A stretch of 64,000 bases of DNA from Lysobacter_C viscosus (GTDB lineage: Bacteria; Pseudomonadota; Gammaproteobacteria; Xanthomonadales; Xanthomonadaceae), in contig NZ_JBJMAV010000004.1 of the NCBI RefSeq assembly GCF_046600715.1, positions 124,001 to 188,000 on the forward strand. Direction: 5' to 3'. Position numbers and translations under genes: made by a program. How positions within the stretch are numbered: the stretch's first letter is position 1; each line of letters starts with the position of its first letter. Under the pieces are notes generated by a model. That model saw only the letters and a program-made list of their open reading frames with translations. It ran no database searches and had not been told where the DNA came from. Shown one piece after another: positions 54,277 through 62,638 of the stretch.

Positions 54277-54709
54277 TCCATCAAGCCGGATGGGGGCCCC
54301 GGCCACCGCACGGGGATGAGCGACAGGGCGGCCGGGCGTGGATAGGGAGACACGTGCGCGAGGCACGGGTCGGGGGCAAACACGGGCGTCGCCACCCGAG
54401 GGCAGCAGGAAGCCAGCAGAGCGGCGAACAGCGGACACGCAGCGAGGCGATCGATGCGCGCCCATATCCGCCGGAGGAAACTAGCGGAGGTCGGGCCCCA
54501 CCGGACAAGGCCGAAGGTCACCCGCGTATGCCACGCGTTTGGCGGTGGTTCAGCATCGGAATGGGGACGTTCGTCGCTCGCGGCCAGGCATTCCCAAGCC
54601 CGACCCGCGCGCGGGCAAAAACAGGTTCCGCGGAGGCCCCCTTCCTGCGGCGGGGCCAGGCCGCCCGTTGCCCCCGGGGTGTCCTGGCGCACGCTCGGCA
54701 TACCGACCG
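54277..54709. other. 433-base gap, no gene seen
   Basis: Lies between the sulfotransferase-like gene and the downstream end of the diguanylate cyclase gene. No frame with family features was found, and no clear terminator. It may hold the sulfotransferase promoter. Confidence 0.5.
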
Positions 54710-56521
54710 TCACTCCACCGCGTCAGGGTCGCTCTCGGCCACGACCCGGTCGCGCCCTTGCCGCTTGGCGTCGAACAACAGCTCGTCGGCACGCTTGAGC
54801 AGCGCATCGGCCGAACGCGTTTGGGCATCTATCGACGCCACCCCGAGGGAGACCGTGAGCGGCCCAAGCGGACGCCCGCCGAAATTCAGCGAAAGCTCCG
54901 CGACCAGCTGCCGGATTTGTTCCGCGCGCGCGATGCCGTCCCGGATTCCAGCCTGAGGCAAGACCAGTACGAATTCCTCGCCGCCGTGGCGGCAGGCGAT
55001 ATCGCTGGAGCGGGTACTGGTGGAGAGGATCCGACCCACCTGCTTCAGCACGTGGTCGCCGGCATCGTGACCGAACGTGTCGTTGAAACGCTTGAAGTGG
55101 TCCACGTCAAGCATCACTACGACCAGCCTGTCGTCGATGCGTTGCGCGCGGTCGATCTCCCGCTGCAGCGTCTCCTCAAGGTAACGGCGGTTGAACAGTC
55201 CGGTCAATGGATCCTTGATCGACTGCTGCCGCAGGGTTTCGCGCAGCTTGAGGTTGGCAAGTGCGATGCCGACCTGCTCGGACAGCGCGGCGACCAGCAG
55301 GTTGCGCGTCGCCTGGGCGGCGCCCTCGACCTCGCCCTCGCCATCGTTGAACTGCAGGTGCAGCATTCCCAGCGCATCGGACTGCGCCTGCAGCGGCGCA
55401 CACTGGTACTCCACGCCCGGTAGGGCATCGCCGATGTGCGCGCACAACAGCGGCGAGCCAGCCCGGGCCGCGTGCGTCTTGCCCAGCCGCAGCGCCCAGC
55501 AATTGGCCGGGTTGAAGAAGTCGTCATCTCCCTGCGGAGCCCCGAATTCGGCCACGCGCTCGAGGTGGTCGCGTGAGGGGTGCAGCAGGTAGATCATGCC
55601 GGATGAATCCTGGAGAAGGGTCTTGCAGTAGCCGGGGAGGATCTCCAGTGCCTCGGTCAGCGAGCTACTGGCCTGCAGCATCCGGCTCAGCTCGTTGAGC
55701 ACGCCGAGCACGCGGTTCTGCGTCTGCGCGAGCTCCACGCCGGCCTCGAGTATGCGGTTGAGTTCGCCGATCCTCTGCTGGATCTCATGCCGCTCGTGGA
55801 TCTCGAGCTGCAGCCGCTCATGGGTCGATTGGAGTTCCGCGGCCATGGCGTCGAAAGCGCTGCCCAGCTGGCCGATCTCGTCGCGTCCCCTGACCCGCGC
55901 GCGGGCCGAGTAATCCCCGGCCGCCAAGGCGGTCGCCGCGCTGGCCGTGGTTCGCAGCCGGCGGCTCGTGGATCGACCCAGCGCGAAATACTCGATGAGC
56001 CAATAAAGTGGAATCAGCGCCAGCAGCAACAGCATCGATTGCAGGAAGGAGCGGCGCACGCGGCGCTCGGCCAGAGCGAGGTCCACCTCGACCACGACGG
56101 TGCCGATCTGATTGCTGCGGCGCACGGGATCGTAGCGGCCGAGGATGGGTGCCGTGATCTGGATGGTTCCCTTCCTGGTGCCGCCGACTGTCTGCTGGGG
56201 CGCATCCTGCTGCAGCGGCCGCGAGTCGGCTACCACCGTTCCAGACGCGTCCAGGAACCGCAATCGGGAAACGTTCACCAGCTTGCCCGACAGCCGATCC
56301 GCCACGCCCTGCAGCACGCCCGGCTGCAGCCGCTCCGGGTGCTGCCCAAGCTCCTCGCGGAAGATGGCGGCGGCGGTTTCACCCACCCGGGCGGCTTCGC
56401 CATGAACGCTTTGGCGCAGCGTTTGCAGATGGAACAATCCGACCGCGCCCAGCACCACCGCCAGCCCGAGCAGCTGCACGATGAACGACCTGGCATTAAG
56501 GCTGTGCAGCCAGGGCTTCAT
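54710..56521 (-). CDS. Membrane HAMP-GAF-GGDEF diguanylate cyclase
   Basis: A 603-aa inner-membrane protein. TM1 is at about 13-32, a periplasmic domain (about 33-165) follows, then TM2 at about 168-190. Next are HAMP (RLRTTASAATALAAGDYSARA) and a GAF-like region (about 290-430, LTEALEILPGYCKTLLQDSSG). The GGDEF domain starts at DPLTGLFNRRYLEE, with HGGEEFVLVLP (GGEEF at about 513-517). A catalytic diguanylate cyclase is predicted. It overlaps the DUF3068 gene by four bases, so that protein may be its sensor partner. Confidence 0.92.
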   Translation of the reverse strand: MKPWLHSLNARSFIVQLLGLAVVLGAVGLFHLQTLRQSVHGEAARVGETAAAIFREELGQHPERLQPGVLQGVADRLSGKLVNVSRLRFLDASGTVVADSRPLQQDAPQQTVGGTRKGTIQITAPILGRYDPVRRSNQIGTVVVEVDLALAERRVRRSFLQSMLLLLALIPLYWLIEYFALGRSTSRRLRTTASAATALAAGDYSARARVRGRDEIGQLGSAFDAMAAELQSTHERLQLEIHERHEIQQRIGELNRILEAGVELAQTQNRVLGVLNELSRMLQASSSLTEALEILPGYCKTLLQDSSGMIYLLHPSRDHLERVAEFGAPQGDDDFFNPANCWALRLGKTHAARAGSPLLCAHIGDALPGVEYQCAPLQAQSDALGMLHLQFNDGEGEVEGAAQATRNLLVAALSEQVGIALANLKLRETLRQQSIKDPLTGLFNRRYLEETLQREIDRAQRIDDRLVVVMLDVDHFKRFNDTFGHDAGDHVLKQVGRILSTSTRSSDIACRHGGEEFVLVLPQAGIRDGIARAEQIRQLVAELSLNFGGRPLGPLTVSLGVASIDAQTRSADALLKRADELLFDAKRQGRDRVVAESDPDAVE

Positions 56522-57435
56522 GGTGCCGTTCCCGCAGGTCGGGCGCGCAGGGCCATGAGCCCCGCGCCCAGTAGCAGTCCTCCCAGAAGCAGAAGGCCTA
56601 TCGGGATGTAGCGGGTGCTTGAGAGAATAGCGATGCGCAGCCCCCACGCCTCCTCGACGCGCCGCACCACGTCGTTGCCGGATGACTCTGCCGCCCAGCG
56701 CAGGACATTGCCGCGGAATGCACCGGTGCGCGTGTCCACCAGCGCGTCCCAGGACTGGCAGCCTTCCGCGAGCTTCAGCACGACACCGGTCACCGGCTCA
56801 ACCCAGAAGGTGATCCCATACTGGTCCTGCCAGCAACGGATCTCCTGTCCGGCGGGAATGTCCATGGCCGGCTCGTCCCCCGTGCCACGGTAGAAATCGG
56901 TGTACTCCATCGCCCCGGAATACCCGAAGCGATAGGCCGGCAGACCCTCCACCAGTTCCTCGCCCTGGAACCGGAACGGAACCCCCCTGAGGTAGGTGTT
57001 GCGCAGGCGATACGTCCGGCGCTGGGTGTTGCGCGGGAAAACGAAATAGTCGCTGGAATAGGCAGGGGTGGCATGGCGCCCGGTTCGGGGATCGACCGGC
57101 ACCTGGAGCGTGTAGTCGTAGATCTCCTCGCCGGTACGCGGGTCGCGATTGACGTACGAATCGGTGAGCACGACCCGGTGTGGGCGGCCCGTCTCGTCGA
57201 TGACCCGCGCGTGGCGCTCGTAGATCGCGGTCGTGTCGGCCTCGGGAAAGAGGCCGGTTGCTGCATCGGGTTGGGTGGTCGCACCCACGAAAACCGAATC
57301 CGAACTCCAGCCGCGGGGGATACGCACCGACCAGTGGGCCGTGGCGAGCAAGTGCACGACGCCGCCCAGCACCAGCGAGGCCACGCCGGCGAGGACAAGG
57401 TTCCTGGCAGTTCGATGGGAGTGCAGCTCTGTCAT
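56518..57435 (-). CDS. DUF3068 (PorA-like) membrane protein
   Basis: A 305-aa protein. A TM helix is at about 10-30 and a second at about 278-298. Between them is a large periplasmic domain with RRTYRLRNTYLRGVPFRF, GEELVEGLPAYRF and ITFWVEPVTGVVLK, the signatures of DUF3068. The family is best known in Actinobacteria, where some are porin-like. Function here is unknown. The overlap with the diguanylate cyclase suggests that it senses or signals to that enzyme. It starts at 57435; the upstream region is AT-richer. Confidence 0.75.
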   Translation of the reverse strand: MTELHSHRTARNLVLAGVASLVLGGVVHLLATAHWSVRIPRGWSSDSVFVGATTQPDAATGLFPEADTTAIYERHARVIDETGRPHRVVLTDSYVNRDPRTGEEIYDYTLQVPVDPRTGRHATPAYSSDYFVFPRNTQRRTYRLRNTYLRGVPFRFQGEELVEGLPAYRFGYSGAMEYTDFYRGTGDEPAMDIPAGQEIRCWQDQYGITFWVEPVTGVVLKLAEGCQSWDALVDTRTGAFRGNVLRWAAESSGNDVVRRVEEAWGLRIAILSSTRYIPIGLLLLGGLLLGAGLMALRARPAGTAP

Positions 57436-57946
57436 CGAGAAAGTTCTTTACATGGCCGCATGGGCCAATGTGCAGAAACGGGAATGGTGGCGGAAAGCTT
57501 TAGCTAGACATCCTTAATTGAGGCTTCTCGGGCCGACCTAGGGGCCCAAGGTGTATTGAATCCGGCCGCAATGGAAGCGACGGGGTCAGTATGGTGCCAA
57601 GCCGTGACCTGTTTCCCCCTGGCGCTTGCTGGGTTAAGTCGTGCCGCGCAGTGGTATCGGCGAAATGTTAGGCGCCCCGGGTGAAAGAAAAGTAAGTGCC
57701 ACACCGACGGCACCTGCAGACTGAACGGCGACCCGGGCGAGCGGTGATGGCAGGGCGCTCGATGCCCTGTTCTGGAAACTTCTTTATGGAACCGGGACAC
57801 GACGCGGAGTTTCAAGGAGGCTTCCGGGTCAGCGCCGCGAACAGTGCAATGCGGGTCGACCCGGTGGAAAGGGGTCGGGACGGCGAGCCGCCTGCGCCTT
57901 GTGCCGGGGTCGGACTCGGAGATGCCTGCAGTGCCTTGGGTGGCCG
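57436..57946. other. 511-base gap upstream of the DUF3068 operon
   Basis: Holds the likely promoter of the DUF3068-diguanylate cyclase pair on the minus strand, in the AT-richer stretch 57,440-57,540. No convincing gene was found. I looked for a GEMM-type c-di-GMP riboswitch here and saw no match. Confidence 0.5.
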
Positions 57947-58315
57947 CTAGTCGCGTGGTACCTGTTGTGCGGGGGCCGCATCGCGGGATTGCCAGGGCCA
58001 CCGGCCCTCCAGCTCCACCTGCAGCGCCATGCTCAGGAAGGTGCGGATCAGCACGATGAGGCCCAGCACCAGTACGCCGTCGAGGGTCGGGCGCACGGCG
58101 ACCGTACGAATGATGTCGGCGGCCACCAGGAACTCCAGCCCCAGCAGGATCCCGCGTCCGATGTCCTGCCGGAACTGGCGGTACGGATCGGACGAGCTCC
58201 CCCAGAAACGGACCGCCCGGACGGCCGCAACCGCCAAACCCAGCACGACGGCGGCCACTCCGATGCCGTCCAGGACTGTTGCCACCCCATCGATTACGTC
58301 AGTGAATGTCTGCAA
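57947..58315 (-). CDS. DUF1622 membrane protein
   Basis: A 122-aa protein with three helices: VLDGIGVAAVVLGLAVAAVRAVRF, ILLGLEFLVAADIIRTVAV and VLVLGLIVLIRTFLSMAL. FRQDIGRGILLGLEFLVAADIIRTV is the DUF1622 signature. The start is TTG 58315, with GGCGGAA before it. Function is unknown. Confidence 0.85.
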   Translation of the reverse strand: MQTFTDVIDGVATVLDGIGVAAVVLGLAVAAVRAVRFWGSSSDPYRQFRQDIGRGILLGLEFLVAADIIRTVAVRPTLDGVLVLGLIVLIRTFLSMALQVELEGRWPWQSRDAAPAQQVPRD

Positions 58316-58634
58316 GGTTCCGCCGTGAGTCCGAGTGATCGCACTACAACCCGCGCAGCTGCGACGTTACGCGATAACGCGCACCCTAGAAACCATCGTG
58401 CCTTGCTGCCGGGGCGAGGGCCACAGCCTGGCACCAGCAGGCAACGCAGCGTCGACACCGGCGAATATGCCCGGCACCACGCCCAGCCGTACGACCTGGC
58501 TGGGCTAGTAGGGACCTCCGGTCCGAGTGAACCGCGCACCCGCACCGCTGCGTTGGCGCACGGCGATGGCAGCCGAACCGCCACACAGAGGACAAAGCCG
58601 TGCCACACGTGGTGTTCCGGGCCCGAACGGGCCG
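58316..58634. other. 319-base gap
   Basis: No gene seen. CGTTA-CGCGA-TAACG (58365-58379) is a small inverted repeat 50 bases upstream of the DUF1622 start and could be an operator. That is inference. Confidence 0.4.
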
Positions 58635-59168
58635 TTAGGCCTGTTGCGCCGAAACCTGGTCGATCTTGCCTGCTGACAGGATGTCCTCCGCCAGCATGGG
58701 TCTCCGGAGACGCCGGGTTTGCCGCAGGCGACGAAGCGCGCCGCGCGTGTCATACATCAATTGCCAGTGGTAGTAATTGATGTGCTCCAGCATCGCGAAT
58801 GCCCAGAGACCCGCTCCCCACGCGAGATCGGTGGCGGCGGCTCCGCGCTGGAATGTGAAAACGAGCGCGACCGCCGCCACCGCCAATGCGATGACATTGG
58901 ACAACCGAAAGAACCGGAACAGGCCGGCAAGCCAAAGGGGCAGCGCTACGCCGCGCGCGTACTGGCGGTACTTCAGTGCCCAGTACAGGGCGCCCTGGAC
59001 GAGGATGTAGCACACCAGAAGCAGCGGCGGCAGGCGAACGGACCAGGCCACTTCTGCACCGGCGCTCATCCAATAGGCCGGCAGGACGGCCAGCGCGACG
59101 GCGGCGATGACCGCTTCCGACGTGCCGAGGTATTTCATGCGTGCGACAAGGTTGGAAATTGATGACAT
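58635..59168 (-). CDS. Polytopic membrane protein, unknown
   Basis: A 177-aa protein with five hydrophobic segments: AVIAAVALAVLPAYWMSAGA, LPPLLLVCYILVQGALYWAL, ALPLWLAGLFRFF, VIALAVAAVALVFTF and LAWGAGLWAFAMLEHINYYH. The C-terminal part (from about 145) is basic (RQTRRLRRPML). No family is recognised. It starts at ATG 59168, and GGGAG is about 12 bases upstream. Confidence 0.7.
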   Translation of the reverse strand: MSSISNLVARMKYLGTSEAVIAAVALAVLPAYWMSAGAEVAWSVRLPPLLLVCYILVQGALYWALKYRQYARGVALPLWLAGLFRFFRLSNVIALAVAAVALVFTFQRGAAATDLAWGAGLWAFAMLEHINYYHWQLMYDTRGALRRLRQTRRLRRPMLAEDILSAGKIDQVSAQQA

Positions 59169-59239
59169 TCGAGATGTACTCCCAAGGAGGCTCGGCGCCT
59201 CGGTTCACGGCTTGCGCGGCGCGGCAACTCCCAGGTCGC

Positions 59240-59509
59240 TCAGGGGCTCGCGTGCGCTGGTGCGGGCAGAAGGATGCGCGCCATCATCTCATTCGTGGTC
59301 GACTCCGCATTGATGTTGCCTCCGGTGAATACCTCAATTGGATCCCGCCTGGGAAGGGGATGGACCTTTGGGCCTTTGTTCCCGGGCAGCGTGACGGTCT
59401 CTCGCCCCCACGCGGCGCCGGTGGATGTGCTGGTCTGCATCGCGGTGACAGGTGCAGTACTGCACGCCGTTGCAATGCGCGGGGCAATGGCGACTACGAG
59501 AGGTCACAT
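59240..59509 (-). pseudogene. Possible small lipoprotein frame with a stop after the start codon
   Basis: Read from ATG 59509, the second codon is TGA. The frame is then open: PLVVAIAPRIATACSTAPVT, then a mature part with NKGPKVHPL and NAESTTNEMMARILL, ending at 59,240. Third positions are mostly G/C and IATAC looks like a lipobox. AGGCAG is about six bases before the ATG. The next possible start is ATG 59440, without a good ribosome-binding site. Either a decayed lipoprotein or chance. Confidence 0.3.
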
Positions 59510-59520
59510 ATCGCTGCCTG

Positions 59521-59532
59521 GGCGCTAGCGCC
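59521..59532. promoter_or_regulatory. Perfect 12-bp palindrome
   Basis: GGCGCTAGCGCC, 12 bases upstream of the candidate start at 59509. It could be an operator or half of a hairpin. No assignment is possible. Confidence 0.25.
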
Positions 59533-59569
59533 TGAGCTTAACCGCGCCGCGAACCGGCCCGGGGTCGGG

Positions 59570-60019
59570 TCACTTGCCGGGGCCGACGAGCTCAAGCCGG
59601 ATCTCCCCACCCGGCGCCATGCCACGCGGCACCCAGCCCTGGGAAAGGTAGAAGCGCTCGGCACGTGTGCCGGGATCAGTGGTCAGCCAGAGGCTTACGT
59701 GACCCAGTGACCAGAGCCAGTTGACCATCGCGGCATGGAGCGCCTGGCCGAAACCGCGTCCCTCATGAGCGGGGTCGACAAACATCGCCCACACAGTGCC
59801 GGTCCGATAATCGGTCGCAAACGCGAGGACCCGGCCGTCTACTTCGATGACCCATGTGCGGCCCAACGCACCCAGGGCGGCCATGTAATCAGCCTCGGTG
59901 ATGCGAGAGGGGTCGGAGAGAACGTTCTCGCGCACGGCCTGGCGCACGCGTTGCGTCGCGGGGATATCCGTTGCAGTGGCGGGCCGCGGTATCACGGGTC
60001 CTGGCAACGGACTAGGCAC
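59570..60019 (-). CDS. GNAT-family N-acetyltransferase
   Basis: A GNAT protein of about 149 aa. VWAMFVDPAHEGRGFGQALHAA is the acetyl-CoA-binding motif A (R-x-x-G-x-G/A). LWLTTDPGTRAERFYLSQGWVPRG is motif B. The substrate is unknown. The start is uncertain: GTG 60019 is chosen to avoid overlapping the DUF3833 gene, while GTG 60070 would add 17 residues. Confidence 0.82.
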   Translation of the reverse strand: MPSPLPGPVIPRPATATDIPATQRVRQAVRENVLSDPSRITEADYMAALGALGRTWVIEVDGRVLAFATDYRTGTVWAMFVDPAHEGRGFGQALHAAMVNWLWSLGHVSLWLTTDPGTRAERFYLSQGWVPRGMAPGGEIRLELVGPGK

Positions 60020-60038
60020 CGCCGCGACGCGGCGCTGG

Positions 60039-60584
60039 CTACAGTGGATTGCCGGATTCGCGGCCGGCACTCTTCCGGATGATGGTTTCCTTCAGGTGGC
60101 CCACCGGGATGCCGAACAGCGTGATGACGCCGACGTTGTCGATGGTTCTTCCGTCCGGCAGCAACCTCAGGTCCTGGCGCACGAAGAGCGGGCCCTTGGC
60201 CCGATAGTGCAGGGTCAAGCGCGAGCCGGACGTCACTCCCGTGACAGGACCGGCCGCGTCACTGAGCGTGGCGGAGTAGCGACCGGGGCCGACGCTGGTG
60301 ATCACCCAGACCCGATCCCGGGGCGGTTTTCCCTGGAAGAAAATTCTCTGTTCGAGGCGGAAGGTGCCGTCTGCCTGTGTCCTTCCAAGGCTTTCCACGC
60401 GAAAGGGACGTGGCTTTCCAAGCAGGAACGTCAGGGTCCCGTTGCCCTCGCTTTCCCCACTGAAACCGGTCCGGGGAGTGAACTCGATGGGCTTCACCTC
60501 GGCCAGCGAGGGGGCGCCCATCAGCAGGGCAGCGCCCGCAACGGCCAGCAGGAATCGAAATTCAGTCACACCTGTCACCTGCAT
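60039..60584 (-). CDS. DUF3833 family protein
   Basis: A 181-aa protein with a signal peptide (AVAGAALLMGAPSLA). The mature part has FTPRTGFSGESEGNGTLTFLLGKPRPF, QGKPPRDRVWVITSVGPGRYSATLSDAAGPV and LPDGRTIDNVGVITLFGIPVGHLKETI, as in DUF3833. Function is unknown. Start ATG 60584. Its 3' end is 20 bases before the GNAT start, so they may be an operon. Confidence 0.82.
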   Translation of the reverse strand: MQVTGVTEFRFLLAVAGAALLMGAPSLAEVKPIEFTPRTGFSGESEGNGTLTFLLGKPRPFRVESLGRTQADGTFRLEQRIFFQGKPPRDRVWVITSVGPGRYSATLSDAAGPVTGVTSGSRLTLHYRAKGPLFVRQDLRLLPDGRTIDNVGVITLFGIPVGHLKETIIRKSAGRESGNPL

Positions 60585-61171
60585 TGGGCCGCGCCGGGAA
60601 GCGGCGTCGGCCTGGTCGAATCGCGAGTGGCTGGCTCATCCAGCCACCTCGACTGTACGCCCGCCCCGGCGAGCTCACCCGCCGGGGCGAGAAAATCGAT
60701 CGGGAGCCCTTGCCAGGCGCTGGGCCAACCTCCGCGCCTTGCATCAGCGCTTCGGGACCTGCCCTTCTGTCATGCCTGGCTCCCCGGTTACATCTGCTCC
60801 GCTTCCAGGCCGATGTTGCCACTGTCGCCGCGCCATGGCACCCGCCAGGCGCCCCGGGTCGGGATGCACATGCACCGGGCGCCCCGCCCGTAGTCACATG
60901 GCGCACCGCGACCAGGCGTCGACGCCGTCGTGGGCAGGGTGCCCCTGGCCGACGGCCCCATGCCCCGCGGCCACGCCGCGCGCGTTGGCTAAAGAACCTG
61001 CCTCCTGGGTCCGGGGGGGATCGGTGGTCCCCTGTCCCGGTTGACCGGACTTTGACCGCGTTCTCCTCTGCTCATTTTGTAACAAACCCTGCATAGCCTC
61101 GCCCGGTCTGGCCGCTCCCATGGATGCGACGGCCATGGGTTTCGCCGCTGAGCGGCATATCGGGGAGCACC
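60585..61171. other. 587-base gap between DUF3833 and endonuclease
   Basis: No gene recognised. Two strong hairpins stand in tandem at 60,627-60,689 and are listed separately. The end of the stretch (61,040-61,110) is AT-richer with TTGACC at 61,052-61,057, and could be the endonuclease promoter. Confidence 0.5.
60627..60689. repeat. Two tandem inverted repeats
   Basis: GTGGCTGG-CTCAT-CCAGCCAC (60627-60647) is followed by a perfect 10-bp stem CGCCCCGGCG with an 8-base loop and CGCCGGGGCG (60662-60689). Neither has a T-run. They could be REP-like elements or leader structures in the gap upstream of the DUF3833 start. Confidence 0.45.
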
Positions 61172-62554
61172 ATGGGGAAGATCGGCACACGGCTGCGCGC
61201 CGGCCTGTTCGGGCTGGTGGCATTGGCGACGTCGACGGCGAACGCCGGCGTTTTCATCAACGAGTTCCACTACGACAACAACGGCACCGACACCAACGAG
61301 AAGATCGAGGTGATCGCGCCCGCCGGCACCAGCATGACCGGCTGGAAGATCGCCCTCTACAACGGCAGCAACCGTGCGCGCTACGCCACCTTGAGCCTGT
61401 CGGGAACGGTTGCCGACCAGTGCGGCGGCTATGGCACCGCGGTGGTCGCCGCGCCGGGCATGCAGAACGGGGCACCCGATGGCCTCGCCCTCATCGATGC
61501 CAACGGCACGCTCGTGCAGTTCCTGAGCTATGAGGGCAGCTTCACCGCCAGCGATGGCCCGGCCGCGGGCCGGACCAGCACCATGATATTGCCGTCGGAA
61601 ACCAGCACTACGCCGGTCGGCTACTCGCTGCAGTTGTCTGGCAGCGGCGCCGCGTATGCCGACTTCAGCTGGCAATCGCCGCGCGCGCATTCGTTTGGCG
61701 CCTGCAATGCCGGGCAGAGCTTCAGTGGCGGCAGCACGCCCCCGCCATCCCCCGCGCCGACGGGCTACTACAGCGGCGTCAACACCTCCAGCGCTGCCAA
61801 CCTGCGTGCCACGCTGCACGCGGTGATCGACGACCACAAGCGCTTCCCCTACACGTCCACCGCGACCGACACCTGGGACGTGCTGGAGTTCGCCGACGAA
61901 GACCCGCTCAACGCCAACCGCATCCTCGACATCTACAAGAACGCGTCGTACGCCGAGGTCGGTGGCGGCAACACGTATTACAACCGCGAGCACACCTGGC
62001 CCAAGTCGTACGGCTTCCCCACCGATGGCGCGGCCAACTACCCGTACACCGACATGCACATGCTGATGCTGTCCGACAGCAGCTACAACAGCTCGCGCGG
62101 CAACAAGCCCTACGGCAACTGCACCTCCAGCTGCACCGAGTATCCGACCCAGTCCTATGCGGGACAGGGCGGCGGCAGCGGGGTGTTTCCCGGCAATTCC
62201 AACTGGGCCAACAGCAGCATCTGGCAGACGTGGGGCAAGCTGAAGGGCAACGTTGCGCGCGCACTGCTGTACATGGACGTGCGCTACGAGGGCGGCAAGC
62301 ACAACGTCACCGGTGTGAACGAGCCGGACCTGCGCCTGACCAACGACCTGGGCCTGATCAAGACCACCAGCGGCAATGCCAGCATCGCCTACATGGGCCT
62401 GCTGTCGGTCCTGCTGCAGTGGCATGCGGCCGACCCGGTGACCGAGGCCGAACGCATGCGCAACGACGCGATCTACAGCTACCAGGGCAACCGCAACCCC
62501 TTCATCGACCACCCCGAATGGGTGGCGTGCGTGTACCAGAACGTCTGCAACTGA
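61172..62554 (+). CDS. Secreted endonuclease I with lamin-tail domain
   Basis: A 460-aa secreted protein. The signal peptide is at about 1-23. A lamin-tail (LTD) domain (about 24-170) starts at GVFINEFHYDNNGTDTNEKIEV. A Pro-rich linker PPPSPAPTG follows, then the endonuclease I domain with YYNREHTWPKS (the HTWPKS active-site motif), YTDMHMLMLS and NRNPFIDHPEWV. It is predicted to degrade extracellular DNA. ATG 61172 follows CGGGGAGCACC. Confidence 0.92.
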   Translation: MGKIGTRLRAGLFGLVALATSTANAGVFINEFHYDNNGTDTNEKIEVIAPAGTSMTGWKIALYNGSNRARYATLSLSGTVADQCGGYGTAVVAAPGMQNGAPDGLALIDANGTLVQFLSYEGSFTASDGPAAGRTSTMILPSETSTTPVGYSLQLSGSGAAYADFSWQSPRAHSFGACNAGQSFSGGSTPPPSPAPTGYYSGVNTSSAANLRATLHAVIDDHKRFPYTSTATDTWDVLEFADEDPLNANRILDIYKNASYAEVGGGNTYYNREHTWPKSYGFPTDGAANYPYTDMHMLMLSDSSYNSSRGNKPYGNCTSSCTEYPTQSYAGQGGGSGVFPGNSNWANSSIWQTWGKLKGNVARALLYMDVRYEGGKHNVTGVNEPDLRLTNDLGLIKTTSGNASIAYMGLLSVLLQWHAADPVTEAERMRNDAIYSYQGNRNPFIDHPEWVACVYQNVCN

Positions 62555-62638
62555 GGCGTATCCAAAACCCCCGGCTGGCCCTTCCGCCAAAGCGGCGGGG
62601 CCAGCCGACGCGCCGCCCCGCACCGACGCAGGTACCGA

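Noticed and set aside
57580..57720. Possible c-di-GMP riboswitch near the diguanylate cyclase operon
   Set aside because: I could not match the conserved GEMM core or stems.
57504..58001. A 165-codon minus-strand frame over the DUF3068 upstream gap
   Set aside because: No family features and overlaps the clear DUF1622 gene; treated as a chance frame.
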